Assembly (NCBI RefSeq): GCF_039727615.1
Contig: NZ_CP152474.1
Span: 3,224,001 to 3,288,000, forward strand
Direction: 5' to 3'
Source: Leclercia sp. S52
Lineage (GTDB): Bacteria; Pseudomonadota; Gammaproteobacteria; Enterobacterales; Enterobacteriaceae
DNA: 64,000 nt
The position numbers and the translations under genes were made by a program. Of this stretch, positions 32,607-42,757 are shown piece after piece (position 1 is the stretch's first letter; each line of letters begins with the position of its first letter). The notes below the pieces were generated by a model that was not told where the DNA came from, ran no database searches, and was given only the letters and a program-made list of their open reading frames with translations.

Positions 32607-33630
32607 TTAGTTAGTGATCGGTGCCACAATTTGCCGAATGGCAACCGAGTGGCGACGCACTAAAGTCGGCATGAAACAGTGTGTTGCGTTGATATCCAGC
32701 TTCCCTGCGGCCCCCCTGTAACGCCAGCTCCGTGGCCAGACGGGCCATAGAGGCGATCGGGTAGCGCACCGTCGTCAGCTGCGGGTCCGTGTAACGGGCA
32801 ATCGGGATATCATCGAAACCAATCAATGACAGATGCTGTGGCACCGCAATGCCGTTATCTTTCAGCGCCGTCAGCGCACCTGCGGCCATGCTGTCGTTGT
32901 AGGCAAAGACCGCGGTCAGCTGCAGGTTGCGCCCGAGCAGCTCCACCATGGCCGCTTCCCCGCCCTGCATGTCCGGCGCGCCGGTGCCGATCCAGCTGTC
33001 CGATGCGGTAATACCCTGCTCCAGCAAGGCTTTCTGCCAGCCTTCACGCCGCATTTCGTCATCCTCAATGCGGTGGCTTGATGCAAGATAGCCGATGCGC
33101 TGATGGCCATTATTCACCAGCATCCGCGTCGCCATCATCGCTCCGCTGACGTTGTCAAGGCAGACGCAGCGGTGGGCATAGCCAGGCACGATGCGGTTGA
33201 TCAGCACCATGCCGGGGATCTGCTCCATCAGAGCAGACAGCTCCTCGTCGCTTAACGCTTTTGAGTGAACGATCAGGGCGTTACAACGCTGGCGAATCAA
33301 CACCTCAATGGCGTTACGCTCCTTTTCCGCCTCGTGATAACTGTTGCCGATCAGGACGTATTTCTGGTGCTCCTGGGCGACCATGTCCACGGCTTTCACC
33401 AGAGCGCCAAAGAAGGCATCCGACACGTCCATCACCACCACGCCAATGGTATCGCTGACCTGGGTCGCCAGCGCCTGGGCGTTAGCGTTCGGCCGGTAGC
33501 CCAGCGCGGTGACGGCTTTCATCACGCTCTCGCGGGTCTCCGGACTGACCAGCGCGCTGTTGTTGAGGACCCGGGACACGGTGGCGACAGAAACGCCCGC
33601 CTGACGCGCGACGTCACGAATGGTGATCAT
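32607..33630 (-). pseudogene. galS: GalS, LacI-family repressor of the mgl operon; +1 frameshift near 3' end
   Basis: The LacI helix-turn-helix ([25 protein letters not shown]) and sugar-binding core are intact to LATELALQG (about residue 304). There a C6 tract (32711-32716) shifts the frame so the last 38 residues are altered, though a stop follows at nearly the same place. With five bases the tail reads [22 protein letters not shown] and ends PITN, as in E. coli, giving 340 residues. Even as read, DNA binding and most ligand contacts would be kept. The ATG at 33630 follows AAGGATGG. Confidence 0.92.
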
Positions 33631-33742
33631 ATTCACCATCCTTATTTAGATTGCAGCAACTCACAGACACCCCCCCTGTGTTTAGCAAGGTGACTATTCT
33701 GGCAGCGAGAAAGGGAGGACTACGTGAAGAAGCTCACAAGGA

Positions 33743-33756
33743 TGAAAACGGTTACA
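33743..33756 (-). promoter_or_regulatory. GalS/GalR operator upstream of galS
   Basis: TGAAAACGGTTACA, identical to the mgl operator, lies 113 bp before the galS start, which suggests autoregulation. A partial CRP-like TGTGATCCAGATCGTT is at 33775-33790, overlapping the yeiB 3' end. A C7 tract lies at 33670-33676. Confidence 0.78.
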
Positions 33757-33787
33757 TCCGTTTTGTTAATGATTGTGATCCAGATCG

Positions 33788-34945
33788 TTATCCGGATGTA
33801 TTACTTAATGAAACCCCTGCAGCACGTGCGGTCAATTGTCGCCACAGCCATTCCAGCGGTCCCTGACGGAAATGACGCAGCCAGAGGACGGAGAACAGAA
33901 TATTCACCAGCCAGATGGGCAGGACGAAGCCCAGCAGCTGCAGGCGATCAAAATGCATAAACAGGCCGAGGTGATAAAACAGGGTAGTGCAGATCAGCGT
34001 CTGTAGCAGGTAGTTGCTCAGCGCCATGCGCCCCACGCAGGCAATCGCCATGACCAGCCGGAAACGGCAGAGCTGCGGCCAGAAGCCATACATCAGCGCG
34101 GCATAGCCTATGGTCTGAAAGGGTGCGCTCAGCTCGCGCGGTGCCTGTAACAGAAACGCACACCAGCGGTAATCCCAGTTCACATACCACTGGGCGATCA
34201 CCGCCGGGAGATTGATTGCCAGACCGAGCAGCACCAGCCACAGCCCGGTACGCCGGTAATGACGCAGGCTAAACTCGCCTTTCAGCCAGCCGGTACGCAT
34301 CAGCGCAGCGCCGATCAGCATCATCCCTGCCAGCTGCCAGCCGTACTGTGCGCCGAGCGCCAGCAGGCTGTTGCCAATCATATCGGCCCGGTTGCTGATG
34401 GCCTCCGCCCCGCCGCCCAGCTTCCAGTACTGCTCGTACTGCAGGTTGGCCGCATCCGGCACCCAGGAGCGATTGGTAGAGCCGCCGGAGATCGCTCCCA
34501 GCAGCAGCAGGATGGCAACGCCAATGACAAACAGCACCACCCCGGTATTAAAGAGATTTTTAATATCCTGCGCATCGCGGATGATACGCCAGCAGATCAG
34601 CCCCACCAGCCCGTAGGCCAGCAAAATGTCGCCGTCCCAGAACAGCAAGCCATGAATAAACCCGAGCAGCACCAGCAGCGAAAGGCGGGCCTGGATCCAG
34701 CGTTTACCGCGTTTCAGCAGCAGCTGCAGTCCGGCCCCGAACAGCAGGGCAAACAGGGTGAGGAATTTCACCTGGGCGAAAAGATCCAGCACCGCCCATG
34801 TCCAGGCGTCGCTGAGGGTAATATCGCCATACCAGGCGGGATTGAGATAAGCGGCTTTCGGCAGACCGAAGCCGCTAATATTGAGCAGCAGAATACCCAG
34901 AATAGCGACGCCACGAACGAAATCCAGCGTGACATTTCTTTCCAT
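33788..34945 (-). CDS. yeiB: YeiB, DUF418 inner-membrane protein
   Basis: 385 residues, as in E. coli. About ten membrane helices; it begins MERNVTLDFVRGVAILGILLLNI, the signature of the DUF418/acyltransferase-3-like superfamily, and has the C-terminal DUF418 region (GRMALSNYLLQT). The function is unknown. It follows folE by 17 bp in the same direction and is probably co-transcribed with it, as in E. coli. Confidence 0.94.
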   Translation of the reverse strand: MERNVTLDFVRGVAILGILLLNISGFGLPKAAYLNPAWYGDITLSDAWTWAVLDLFAQVKFLTLFALLFGAGLQLLLKRGKRWIQARLSLLVLLGFIHGLLFWDGDILLAYGLVGLICWRIIRDAQDIKNLFNTGVVLFVIGVAILLLLGAISGGSTNRSWVPDAANLQYEQYWKLGGGAEAISNRADMIGNSLLALGAQYGWQLAGMMLIGAALMRTGWLKGEFSLRHYRRTGLWLVLLGLAINLPAVIAQWYVNWDYRWCAFLLQAPRELSAPFQTIGYAALMYGFWPQLCRFRLVMAIACVGRMALSNYLLQTLICTTLFYHLGLFMHFDRLQLLGFVLPIWLVNILFSVLWLRHFRQGPLEWLWRQLTARAAGVSLSNTSG

Positions 34946-34962
34946 GTATTCAGCCCTGACGA

Positions 34963-35631
34963 TCAGTCGTGGTGACGCACGGCGCGCAGGAACTCCTGAC
35001 GGGTGTTCTGGCTTGATTTAAACAGGCCGCCCAGCGAGGTGGTCGTGGTGGCGCTGGTTGCATCGCGAATGCCGCGCGCTTTCACGCAATAATGCACCGC
35101 GTCAATGGAAACCGCCACGTTGTTGGTACCAAGCAGCGTTTGCAGCGCGATGAGGATCTGCTGGGTTAAACGCTCCTGCACCTGCGGACGCTGGGCAAAG
35201 AACTGCACGATGCGGTTAATCTTCGACAGGCCAATGACCGCGTCTTTCGGAATATAGGCCACGGTCGCTTTACCGTCGATGGTCACAAAGTGGTGTTCAC
35301 AGGTGCTGGTCAGGGTGATATCACGCACCGTCACCATCTCATCCACCTTCATTTTGTTTTCAATGACGGTGATTTTCGGGAAATTAGCGTAATCCAGGCC
35401 GGAGAAAATCTCATCGACATACATTTTGGCGATGCGACGTGGGGTCTCCATCAGACTGTCATCGCTCAAATCGAGATTCAGCAGCTGCATGATTTCGGTC
35501 ATATGCCCGGAAATAAGACGTTTACGCGTTTCGTTGTCCAGATCCTGAACCGGTGGGCGCAGCGGGGTTTCGAGACCGTGTGCGACCAGCGCTTCGTGGA
35601 CGAGAGCTGCTTCTTTACTCATTGATGACAT
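34963..35631 (-). CDS. folE: GTP cyclohydrolase I
   Basis: 222 residues, equal to E. coli FolE. The zinc and active-site residues are present in [13 protein letters not shown] and [14 protein letters not shown]. It converts GTP to 7,8-dihydroneopterin triphosphate, the first step of folate synthesis (and of queuosine synthesis). It is the first gene of a folE-yeiB unit. Confidence 0.97.
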   Translation of the reverse strand: MSSMSKEAALVHEALVAHGLETPLRPPVQDLDNETRKRLISGHMTEIMQLLNLDLSDDSLMETPRRIAKMYVDEIFSGLDYANFPKITVIENKMKVDEMVTVRDITLTSTCEHHFVTIDGKATVAYIPKDAVIGLSKINRIVQFFAQRPQVQERLTQQILIALQTLLGTNNVAVSIDAVHYCVKARGIRDATSATTTTSLGGLFKSSQNTRQEFLRAVRHHD

Positions 35632-35748
35632 TCTTTTCTCCTGCAGGTGCGGTGCTCTTCTGCCCTCCGTGGGGCAAAATGTGCACTCATTGTGCGCGAG
35701 GCGGCGACCATAATCCAGTATTCACCGCGATAATTATTCCAATTGCCG

Positions 35749-36888
35749 TTACCTTTCAACCTGACGCTGCCAGACCAGCCCGCCCGCCACGAAGAGAGCG
35801 ATACCAGCAAGGCCCAGAGCGGGCTCCAGCTGATGGGTGAGCCAGCTCGACAGCGCCGAGGTCATCGGGCCAATCAACTGCCCGACCGCATAGCCGGTAG
35901 TCAATAACCCGGCCATGTACCGCGTGTGATTCGGTGCCAGTTCACGCCCGTAGAGCAACGAGAGCTGCACCGCACATAAAAATCCTCCGCCGACCAGCAG
36001 CGCACCGGTCACCAGACCGGCCATCCCCGGCATCAGCCAGGCGGCAATCACCCCCACCGCCTGCAGCCAGAGCACCAGCGCCAGCCTGCGGTTAGTAGTG
36101 GAAACATGGCGCAGAGCGATACTCAGGGCAATGCCCAGCACCGAGGCCACGCCGAAAACCGGCCAGACAAACTGGGCAAACGCGCTGCCAGGAAAGCGCA
36201 GCGCCGCCATCTGCGACAAAAAGGTCGCCGGGAGGATGTAGCCAAACCCGGCGAGGCTGTAGCTCCAGACCAGACGACGCAGATCGCGGGTCAGCGTCAG
36301 CGGCTCCGGCGTGGTGCCCGGACGATGCAGCTGCCCGGCCCGCGGCAGGTAGCGGGCCACCAGCGCGACCAGCACCAGCGCCAGCACGCCGTAGATTTGC
36401 CATGCGGCGCTGGCCGACAACCCGTGCGCCTGGATCCATACCGCCAGCAAACCGCTGAGGGTAATACCTGCCCCCGGCCCGGCGAAAACCGCGGCACTCA
36501 GGCCCGGCTTGCCGAAATGGGCCAGCCGCTCGTTGGTCCAGGCGGCAACCAGCACCATCGACCAGCCGCTCATGCAGCCAATCACAAACCGCAGCAGCCC
36601 GTGGACCACGGCGTTATCCGCGACGGCTGAGAGCAGGGTTAGTGCCACCGCGCCAATAATCCCCAGCCACAGACGGCCCTCGACAAAACGGTGCGCGCGC
36701 ATGGCATCCCATGCCCCCACCAGATAGCCGAGGTAGTTCATCGCCGCTACCAGCCCGGCGCTGGTCAGGGTCAGCTGGCCTGCCGCAATCATCAGCGGCA
36801 CCTGCGGGGTAAAGGCAAAGCGCCCTATTCCCATCGCCACCACCAGAACCACAAATCCGCTGAGCGCGATACGCAGCGCCATGACCAC
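35749..36888 (-). CDS. YbfB/YjiJ-family major facilitator transporter
   Basis: 379 residues, with 11 or 12 hydrophobic helices. It starts MALRIALSGFVVLVVAMGIGRFAFTP (Met3 at 36882 may be the true start); the GIGRFAFTP motif and the AGYLLTTGYAVGQLIGP-like end are typical of the YbfB/YjiJ branch of the MFS. The substrate is unknown. E. coli K-12 has no gene between folE and yeiG, so it is an accessory insertion. Codon and base composition are like the neighbours. Confidence 0.82.
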   Translation of the reverse strand: MVMALRIALSGFVVLVVAMGIGRFAFTPQVPLMIAAGQLTLTSAGLVAAMNYLGYLVGAWDAMRAHRFVEGRLWLGIIGAVALTLLSAVADNAVVHGLLRFVIGCMSGWSMVLVAAWTNERLAHFGKPGLSAAVFAGPGAGITLSGLLAVWIQAHGLSASAAWQIYGVLALVLVALVARYLPRAGQLHRPGTTPEPLTLTRDLRRLVWSYSLAGFGYILPATFLSQMAALRFPGSAFAQFVWPVFGVASVLGIALSIALRHVSTTNRRLALVLWLQAVGVIAAWLMPGMAGLVTGALLVGGGFLCAVQLSLLYGRELAPNHTRYMAGLLTTGYAVGQLIGPMTSALSSWLTHQLEPALGLAGIALFVAGGLVWQRQVER

Positions 36889-37023
36889 TCCAGTTGTTAA
36901 AGTTTCGTAAATTCATGATGCAGGATATGTCGTTAATGCGGAAGTGAAAGTTACTCACTCGTTATTGAATTATCTGTATTATGACCTTCATCTCTTTATA
37001 CAACCTTCCTGAAGGAGCCCCGC

Positions 37024-37860
37024 ATGGAACTGCTCGAAGAGCACCACTGTTTTGAAGGTCGACAGCAGCGCTGGCGTCATGACTCTGCGGTGCTGAACTG
37101 CGCGATGACGTTCAGCATTTTTCTGCCGCCGGTTACCGGTGCGGCAAAACCGCCGGTGCTGTACTGGCTCTCCGGCCTGACCTGCAACGATGAAAACTTC
37201 ACGACCAAAGCGGGTGCCCAGCGGGTTGCGGCGGAGCTGGGGATCGCTCTGGTGATGCCCGACACCAGCCCGCGCGGCGATGAGGTCGCGGACGATGCCG
37301 GTTATGACCTGGGCAAAGGCGCCGGGTTCTACCTGAATGCCACTCAGGCGCCCTGGGCGAATCATTACCGGATGTACGACTACCTGCGCGACGAGCTGCC
37401 GGCGCTGATCCAGGCGGAGTTCGCGGTAGCCGATCGCTGTGCAATCAGCGGCCACTCGATGGGCGGCCACGGTGCGCTGGTGATGGCGCTGAAAAATCCG
37501 GGTAAATACGTCAGCGTGTCGGCCTTTGCACCGATCGTGAATCCGGCTCAGGTTCCCTGGGGGCAGAAAGCGTTCACGAATTACCTGGGTGAGGATACAG
37601 CGACCTGGCAGGAATGGGACAGCTGCGCGCTGATGTTGGCCAGCCAGCCGGAACAGGCGATCCCGACGCTTATCGATCAGGGGGATGCCGATCAGTTCCT
37701 GGCGAGCCAGTTACAGCCGGCGGTGCTGGCGGAAGCCGCGCGCCAGAAAGACTGGCCGCTGACGTTACGCATCCAGCCAGGCTACGATCACAGCTATTAC
37801 TTTATTGCGTCGTTTATTGAAGACCATCTGCGCTTCCATGCGCAGCAGTTGTTGAAGTAA
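37024..37860 (+). CDS. yeiG: YeiG, S-formylglutathione hydrolase
   Basis: 278 residues, as in E. coli. An esterase-D alpha/beta hydrolase with nucleophile elbow GHSMGGHG, oxyanion segment [12 protein letters not shown], the catalytic Asp in DQGDADQFL and His in GYDHSYYF. It releases formate and glutathione in formaldehyde detoxification. The 46-bp repeat (copy 2) starts directly after the stop. Confidence 0.96.
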   Translation: MELLEEHHCFEGRQQRWRHDSAVLNCAMTFSIFLPPVTGAAKPPVLYWLSGLTCNDENFTTKAGAQRVAAELGIALVMPDTSPRGDEVADDAGYDLGKGAGFYLNATQAPWANHYRMYDYLRDELPALIQAEFAVADRCAISGHSMGGHGALVMALKNPGKYVSVSAFAPIVNPAQVPWGQKAFTNYLGEDTATWQEWDSCALMLASQPEQAIPTLIDQGDADQFLASQLQPAVLAEAARQKDWPLTLRIQPGYDHSYYFIASFIEDHLRFHAQQLLK

Positions 37861-37906
37861 GTGCGGCCTGATGCCCTCACCCCAACCCTCTCCCACAGGG
37901 AGAGGG
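37861..37906 (-). repeat. Interspersed 46-bp palindromic repeat, copy 2
   Basis: Reverse complement of the element at 540-585 with two mismatches. It is followed by a partial REP (37912-37943, CCGTAGGCCGGGCAAGC...CGCCCGGCG). Both lie between the converging yeiG and cirA. Confidence 0.78.
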
Positions 37907-37954
37907 AGTAAACCGTAGGCCGGGCAAGCAACGCGCCGCCCGGCGTTTCAGCCA

Positions 37955-39925
37955 TCAGAACTGGTAATCCACCGCCATAAAGTAACGGCGTCCTTCTTCG
38001 GTATAGCTGTAGTCGTCGCGGCTGAGATCTTTATCCAGCAGGTTCATGACGCCCGCACGCAGCTTGACGTTTTTGGTTGCCTGCCAGGCGCCACCGGTGT
38101 TCCACACCACGTAACCGCCCGGCGTTGCGGCGCCATCGGTAACGGTGCGTTTCTCACCCGTGTAATTACCCTGCACATAGAAGGACCACGCCTGGCTTGC
38201 CTGCCAGTCCAGCGTGCCGTTCGCGGTGTGGAACGGCAGCTCGGAGAGCGGCTTGTTCTCGCCGTTGCTGATATCACGCCCGTCGTTATAGGTGTAATTC
38301 AGCGTCATGCGCCAGTCTTCGGCAATCGGGAATTTCACCTCCGTCTCCAGGCCGCGGATACGCGCCTTATTGACGTTGTAGTAACGGAACACCGGTTCGC
38401 CGTCGGCATTCAGCCCGACGTAGTTCGGGTAGCCCTGCGCCTGATTAACGTTCGCCGTGCGCAGAATACTGATACGGTCATCAACGTCGTTCTGGAAGGC
38501 GGTAATGCTGCCCTGCACGCCCTCTAACCAGCCCTCTTCTCCGTTGTAGTAGAGACCCAGCTCGATGCTTTCGCTGGTTTCCGGCTTCAGATCCGGGCTA
38601 CCGACGATTTCACAGGCACCACGGCAGGAGCCGGTGGTCCAGTCCGGGCTGAGCTGTAGCAGGGATGGCGCTTTGAATGCCGTCGCCCAGCCGCCTTTTA
38701 CCGTCAGGGTATCGGTCGCGTTATAGACCAGATACGCACGCGGGCTCCAGTGGTCGCCGTAGGTTTCGTGGTCATCCATACGCACGCCGGTGGTCAGCGC
38801 CAGCGGCTCGAAGATCCGCCATTCATCTTCCAGGAACAGCGCATACTGGCTGGCCGAGGTATTACTGCTGCTGCCGCCGGTGATGTTCACCGGATCCTTC
38901 AGCTTGTCGTGGCGCCATTCCCCGCCAAAGGTCAGGAGCTGGTTAATTTCGCCCAGCGGCAGAACGTATTTGCCGTCAATGGAGTTACTTTCGGAGGTGA
39001 TCGGGTTGCTGTTGCCCGGATTCTTGTTATCGACCTTCTCGCCGTAGAATTTCAGTTCGCTGTTGCCCACGCCCCAGCGGCCGTTGTGGCTCAGGGAGTA
39101 ATTCTGGCGCTCAAGGCGGTTCTGATCCAGCGAGTCGGAATCACGATCCTGACGGTCAAAGCCGTAGCCCGCGGTGAAGTCGTGGTTCTCGTTCGGGGTC
39201 CAGGCAAATTCCACGTTGGCATCGCGGCTGGTGAAGCCTTCGATGCGCGGAGTTTCCCCGGTGGCGCTGGTTGTTGAATCCTGCGGATCGTCTTTATCGC
39301 GTTTCGACAGGCTGCCAAAGGCCTTCAGGCCGAGAACGCCATCCACCAGCGGGCCGCTGGTATAGAACTGGCCGCCGTAGGTGTCGCCGCGATCGCGGTG
39401 CTCCTGAATGGTGGTGTCAGCGGTGAGGGTGCCGGTCCATTTCTGGCCGATCTTTTTGGTGATGATGTTGACCACGCCGCCCAGGGCATCCGAGCCGTAG
39501 AGGGAGGACATCGGCCCGCGCACCACTTCGATACGTTCGATGGCGTCAACCGGCACCCAGTTGAGATCGAAGTCGTTATGGCGGAAAACGGCGTTGCGGG
39601 AGTTGACGCGTTTCCCGTCAACCAGGATCAGCGTGTAGCTGCTGTCCAGACCGCGAATACTGACGCCCTTACGGTTGTCCCCTTCGTCAGTTAACTGGAC
39701 GCCCGGAACGTCTTTTAACACATCTTTCAGGTTTTGCACCGGCTTGCGCTGCAGATCCTGCTGGGTGATGACGCTGATACTGGCCGGGGCATCCTTCAGG
39801 TTTTGCTCGTTGGCCGAGGCGGTCACCACCATGGTGTCGCCAGATTCCGTCGCCACAACCGGCAGGGCCAGGGACAGAGCAGACGCACACAGCCCTCCCC
39901 GAACGAAGGGATTCAACCTAAACAT
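37955..39925 (-). CDS. cirA: CirA, TonB-dependent catecholate siderophore receptor
   Basis: 656 residues (E. coli 663). A signal peptide (to about residue 25) is followed by a TonB box (DTMVVTAS), a plug domain ([21 protein letters not shown]...[24 protein letters not shown]) and a 22-strand barrel ending in the aromatic MAVDYQF. It takes up linear catecholates and is the colicin Ia receptor in E. coli. The gene is under a Fur box and stands alone. Confidence 0.96.
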   Translation of the reverse strand: MFRLNPFVRGGLCASALSLALPVVATESGDTMVVTASANEQNLKDAPASISVITQQDLQRKPVQNLKDVLKDVPGVQLTDEGDNRKGVSIRGLDSSYTLILVDGKRVNSRNAVFRHNDFDLNWVPVDAIERIEVVRGPMSSLYGSDALGGVVNIITKKIGQKWTGTLTADTTIQEHRDRGDTYGGQFYTSGPLVDGVLGLKAFGSLSKRDKDDPQDSTTSATGETPRIEGFTSRDANVEFAWTPNENHDFTAGYGFDRQDRDSDSLDQNRLERQNYSLSHNGRWGVGNSELKFYGEKVDNKNPGNSNPITSESNSIDGKYVLPLGEINQLLTFGGEWRHDKLKDPVNITGGSSSNTSASQYALFLEDEWRIFEPLALTTGVRMDDHETYGDHWSPRAYLVYNATDTLTVKGGWATAFKAPSLLQLSPDWTTGSCRGACEIVGSPDLKPETSESIELGLYYNGEEGWLEGVQGSITAFQNDVDDRISILRTANVNQAQGYPNYVGLNADGEPVFRYYNVNKARIRGLETEVKFPIAEDWRMTLNYTYNDGRDISNGENKPLSELPFHTANGTLDWQASQAWSFYVQGNYTGEKRTVTDGAATPGGYVVWNTGGAWQATKNVKLRAGVMNLLDKDLSRDDYSYTEEGRRYFMAVDYQF

Positions 39926-40010
39926 TTCCTATCTCCATGAGGTAAACACTACAAAATCAAAGAGGTACTGCTCACTATTGCTTTTTGATTAACGTGCTAA
40001 TGATAAAGCA

Positions 40011-40029
40011 AACGATAACCATTATCAAT
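40011..40029 (-). promoter_or_regulatory. Fur box of cirA
   Basis: AACGATAACCATTATCAAT matches the GATAATNATTATC core well, and adjacent A/T-rich GATAA repeats (from about 39999) could give overlapping Fur sites. It lies about 85 bp before the cirA start. Confidence 0.8.
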
Positions 40030-40071
40030 TCAATTGTTAAAAGTTATGTCAATTGTGCAGATTGTGGAAAC

Positions 40072-40098
40072 AAAAAAAACCCGCTCGAATGAGCGGGT
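40072..40098 (-). terminator. Terminator of lysP
   Basis: ACCCGCTC (40079-40086) pairs with GAGCGGGT (40091-40098), with a GAAT loop; on the minus strand the stem is followed by eight T residues. Confidence 0.9.
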
Positions 40099-40117
40099 CT
40101 AAAGAGAGGCGTTGCGG

Positions 40118-41587
40118 TTATTTTTTAAAGCTATTCGGGAATTCCATTTCGCTATAGCTGACAAACTTTGTTCCCTTCGCCAGCTTGTAGCCAAACCAGA
40201 TGATCAGGAACAGCGGGATACCGATATAGGTCGCTGCCACGCCGCCCCAGTCAATGGTGTCGGCCAGGAAGGCTTCGTAGTTCTGACCCAGAGTGATGAT
40301 CAGACACAGCACAAAGGCGAAGATCGGCCCCAGCGGGAAGAACCCGGAGCGGTACGGCAGGTTGTTAATGTCGTAACCCTGCTTCACATAGCCGCGACGG
40401 AAACGGTAGTGGCTGATGGCGATACCCAGCCAGGCGATAAAGCCCGTCATGCCGGAGGTATTCAGCAGCCACAGGTAGACCGTCTGGTTGCCGAACATCG
40501 AGGTCAGGAAGCACAGGCAGGCAATCACGGTGGTGGCATAGAGCGCGTTACGCGGCACGCCGCCACGGGACAGCTTAGCGAAAATACGCGGCGCTTTACC
40601 GTCGCAGGCCAGGGAGTAGAGCATACGGGTAGAGGCATACATCCCGGAGTTACCCGCCGACAGCACCGCCGTCAGGATCACCGCGTTCATCACCGCCGCC
40701 GCAGAGAGCAGACCAGCATGCTGGAACACCAGGGTGAACGGGCTGACGCTGATGTCTTTTACATCGTTACGCAGCAGGCTTGGATCGGTATACGGAATGA
40801 TCAGGCTGATAATCAGGATCGCGAACACATAGAACAGCAGGATACGCCAGAAGACCTGCCGCACCGCGCGCGGAATGTTCTTCTCCGGGTTTTCGGATTC
40901 ACCGGCGGCAATGCCGATAAGCTCCGTTCCCTGGAAGGAGAAGCCAACGATCATCGCCACGCCAATCATCGCCGAGAAGCCCCCGGCAAAAGGCGCGTCG
41001 CCAATGGCCCAGTTGCTCCAGCCCGCAGGCTCAGTGCCTTTGAAGATGCCGACAATCATCGCCACGCCGACGGCAATAAAGATGATCACCGTCGCGACTT
41101 TGATCAGCGAGAACCAGTATTCCGCTTCGCCAAAACCGCGCACGGAGATGTAGTTGAGCAGGAAGATCACTCCCAGGAAGAGCGCGCTCCAGATCCAGCC
41201 CGGCGTATCCGGGAACCACCAGGTCATCACCAGCTGCGAGGCTACCAGATCCACGGCGATGGTGACCGCCCAGTTGTACCAGTAGTTCCAGCCCAGCGCG
41301 AAGCCGAAGCCTTCTTCCACGTATTTCTGACCGTAGGTGGAGAAAGAACCGGATACCGGCATGTACGCCGCCAGTTCGCCCAGGCTGGTCATCAGGAAAT
41401 AGACCATCAAACCGATCAGGATATAGGAAAAGAGCGCGCCGCCAGGGCCCGCTGCAGAAATGGTCGCCCCAGAGGCGACAAAAAGACCTGTACCAATAGA
41501 ACCGCCAATGGCAATCATCGTCAGGTGACGCGCCTTGAGTTCGCGACGTAGCGCGGGCGCTTCTGTGGTTTTAGTTTCGGAAACCAT
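40118..41587 (-). CDS. lysP: LysP, lysine-specific permease
   Basis: 489 residues, as in E. coli. Twelve membrane helices of the amino acid-polyamine-organocation family, with the family start RRELKARHLTMIAIGGSIGTGLF and the helix-6 segment FSFQGTELIGIAAGESENP. It imports L-lysine and in E. coli also controls CadC. The start MVSETKTTEAP at 41587 is used instead of an in-frame upstream codon at 41656. Upstream, TATAAT and TTATAA boxes near 41675-41700 are candidate -10 elements. Confidence 0.97.
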   Translation of the reverse strand: MVSETKTTEAPALRRELKARHLTMIAIGGSIGTGLFVASGATISAAGPGGALFSYILIGLMVYFLMTSLGELAAYMPVSGSFSTYGQKYVEEGFGFALGWNYWYNWAVTIAVDLVASQLVMTWWFPDTPGWIWSALFLGVIFLLNYISVRGFGEAEYWFSLIKVATVIIFIAVGVAMIVGIFKGTEPAGWSNWAIGDAPFAGGFSAMIGVAMIVGFSFQGTELIGIAAGESENPEKNIPRAVRQVFWRILLFYVFAILIISLIIPYTDPSLLRNDVKDISVSPFTLVFQHAGLLSAAAVMNAVILTAVLSAGNSGMYASTRMLYSLACDGKAPRIFAKLSRGGVPRNALYATTVIACLCFLTSMFGNQTVYLWLLNTSGMTGFIAWLGIAISHYRFRRGYVKQGYDINNLPYRSGFFPLGPIFAFVLCLIITLGQNYEAFLADTIDWGGVAATYIGIPLFLIIWFGYKLAKGTKFVSYSEMEFPNSFKK

Positions 41588-41765
41588 ATGAAAATGCTGT
41601 CCATTCAAAAAATGAGGCGCGATTGTAGCAGACGATCGCCAGCTCTTCCGGCACAAATGCCCTGTTATAAGAGAGCTTCATGACCGGACCAGGATTATAA
41701 GTAAAGCAGAGAATGATATTGGTGCGCGGAATAGATCCCGGCGGACAAAACGCCGCCGGGCGGGC

Positions 41766-42635
41766 TTACATTTCGCAATAACGCAGGAAACGCTGCAGGG
41801 AGTTGGAGAGGTGCTTCTGACGATGATGGATGCGCCACAGGGTACGCACCAGCTTATTCGGCAGCGGAACGGGGATCTCCACCAGCGTACCGCTCTCCAG
41901 CTGTTCGGCAATCACCCGGCGCGACAGGCAGCTGATGCCGAGACCGTGGCGCACCGCATGTTTAATAGCTTCTGAATTGCCCAGCTCCATGCCCATATGG
42001 AACTGCGGCAGATGCGAAAGCAGCAGATAATCGACGATCTCACGGGTGCCTGACCCCTGCTCGCGCAAAATCCACGGGGCCTGCGCCAGCCGCTCCAGAG
42101 TTACCTCCTGCTGTAATAACGAAGAGGCCGGCGAGGCGAAGACCACCAGCTCATCCTCCAGCCAGGGGTCGGCAATGATATCAGCGTTGTGGCACGGTCC
42201 TTCGATAAGGCCGATATCGACCCGAAAATCGATCACCGCGTTAATCACATCCTGACTGTTGCCGACGCTCATCTCCAACGGCAAACCGGGGAAATCGCGG
42301 CGGTAGCGGGCAATCACCTCCGGCAGGATGTAGTTGCCGATGGTGCTGCTGGCATAGACGCGAATGGCGCCGTTATCCTCGCGAAACAGCTGTTCGATCT
42401 CGACGGTCTGCTCCAGCAGCGCCAGCGCGCGGGGATAGAGCAAGCGCCCGTGCTCGTTCACCACCAGCCGCTTCCCTACCCTGTCAAAGAGCTGAACCCC
42501 CAGCTGGCCTTCAAGATCGGTCAGCGCGGCGCTGACCGCAGACTGGGAGAGAGCCAGCATCTGGGAAGCCTGGGTGGTTGACCCGCTTTTCAGCACTTCG
42601 GCGAAGACCTCAAGCTGGCGTAACGTAATGTGCAT
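41766..42635 (-). CDS. yeiE: YeiE, LysR-type regulator
   Basis: 289 residues from the family start [18 protein letters not shown]. An N-terminal LysR helix-turn-helix ([23 protein letters not shown]) is followed by a CysB/CbbR-like effector domain. In Salmonella and Cronobacter, YeiE has been tied to flagellar gene and sulfite-tolerance control, but direct targets vary. It is divergent from yeiH, and a perfect 10-bp dyad lies between them. A start three codons upstream (42644) is possible. Confidence 0.94.
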   Translation of the reverse strand: MHITLRQLEVFAEVLKSGSTTQASQMLALSQSAVSAALTDLEGQLGVQLFDRVGKRLVVNEHGRLLYPRALALLEQTVEIEQLFREDNGAIRVYASSTIGNYILPEVIARYRRDFPGLPLEMSVGNSQDVINAVIDFRVDIGLIEGPCHNADIIADPWLEDELVVFASPASSLLQQEVTLERLAQAPWILREQGSGTREIVDYLLLSHLPQFHMGMELGNSEAIKHAVRHGLGISCLSRRVIAEQLESGTLVEIPVPLPNKLVRTLWRIHHRQKHLSNSLQRFLRYCEM

Positions 42636-42680
42636 AGTTGCCATCCGGTACGGTAAGCGCCCTGCTTACCACTTATAAAG

Positions 42681-42704
42681 ATTGATTATAAATATATAAT
42701 CAAT
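42681..42704. promoter_or_regulatory. Perfect dyad between yeiE and yeiH, likely YeiE operator
   Basis: ATTGATTATA (42681-42690), a 4-base spacer AATA and TATAATCAAT (42695-42704) form a perfect inverted repeat. The size and A/T-rich arms with a T-N11-A core fit a LysR-type binding site. It lies 45 bp from the yeiE start and 53 bp from yeiH. Confidence 0.68.
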
Positions 42705-42757
42705 TTTATTTTTAAGCCAGCGCGCCGTAACCTTTAGCCAGAGAAAAGGAGAAGGTT

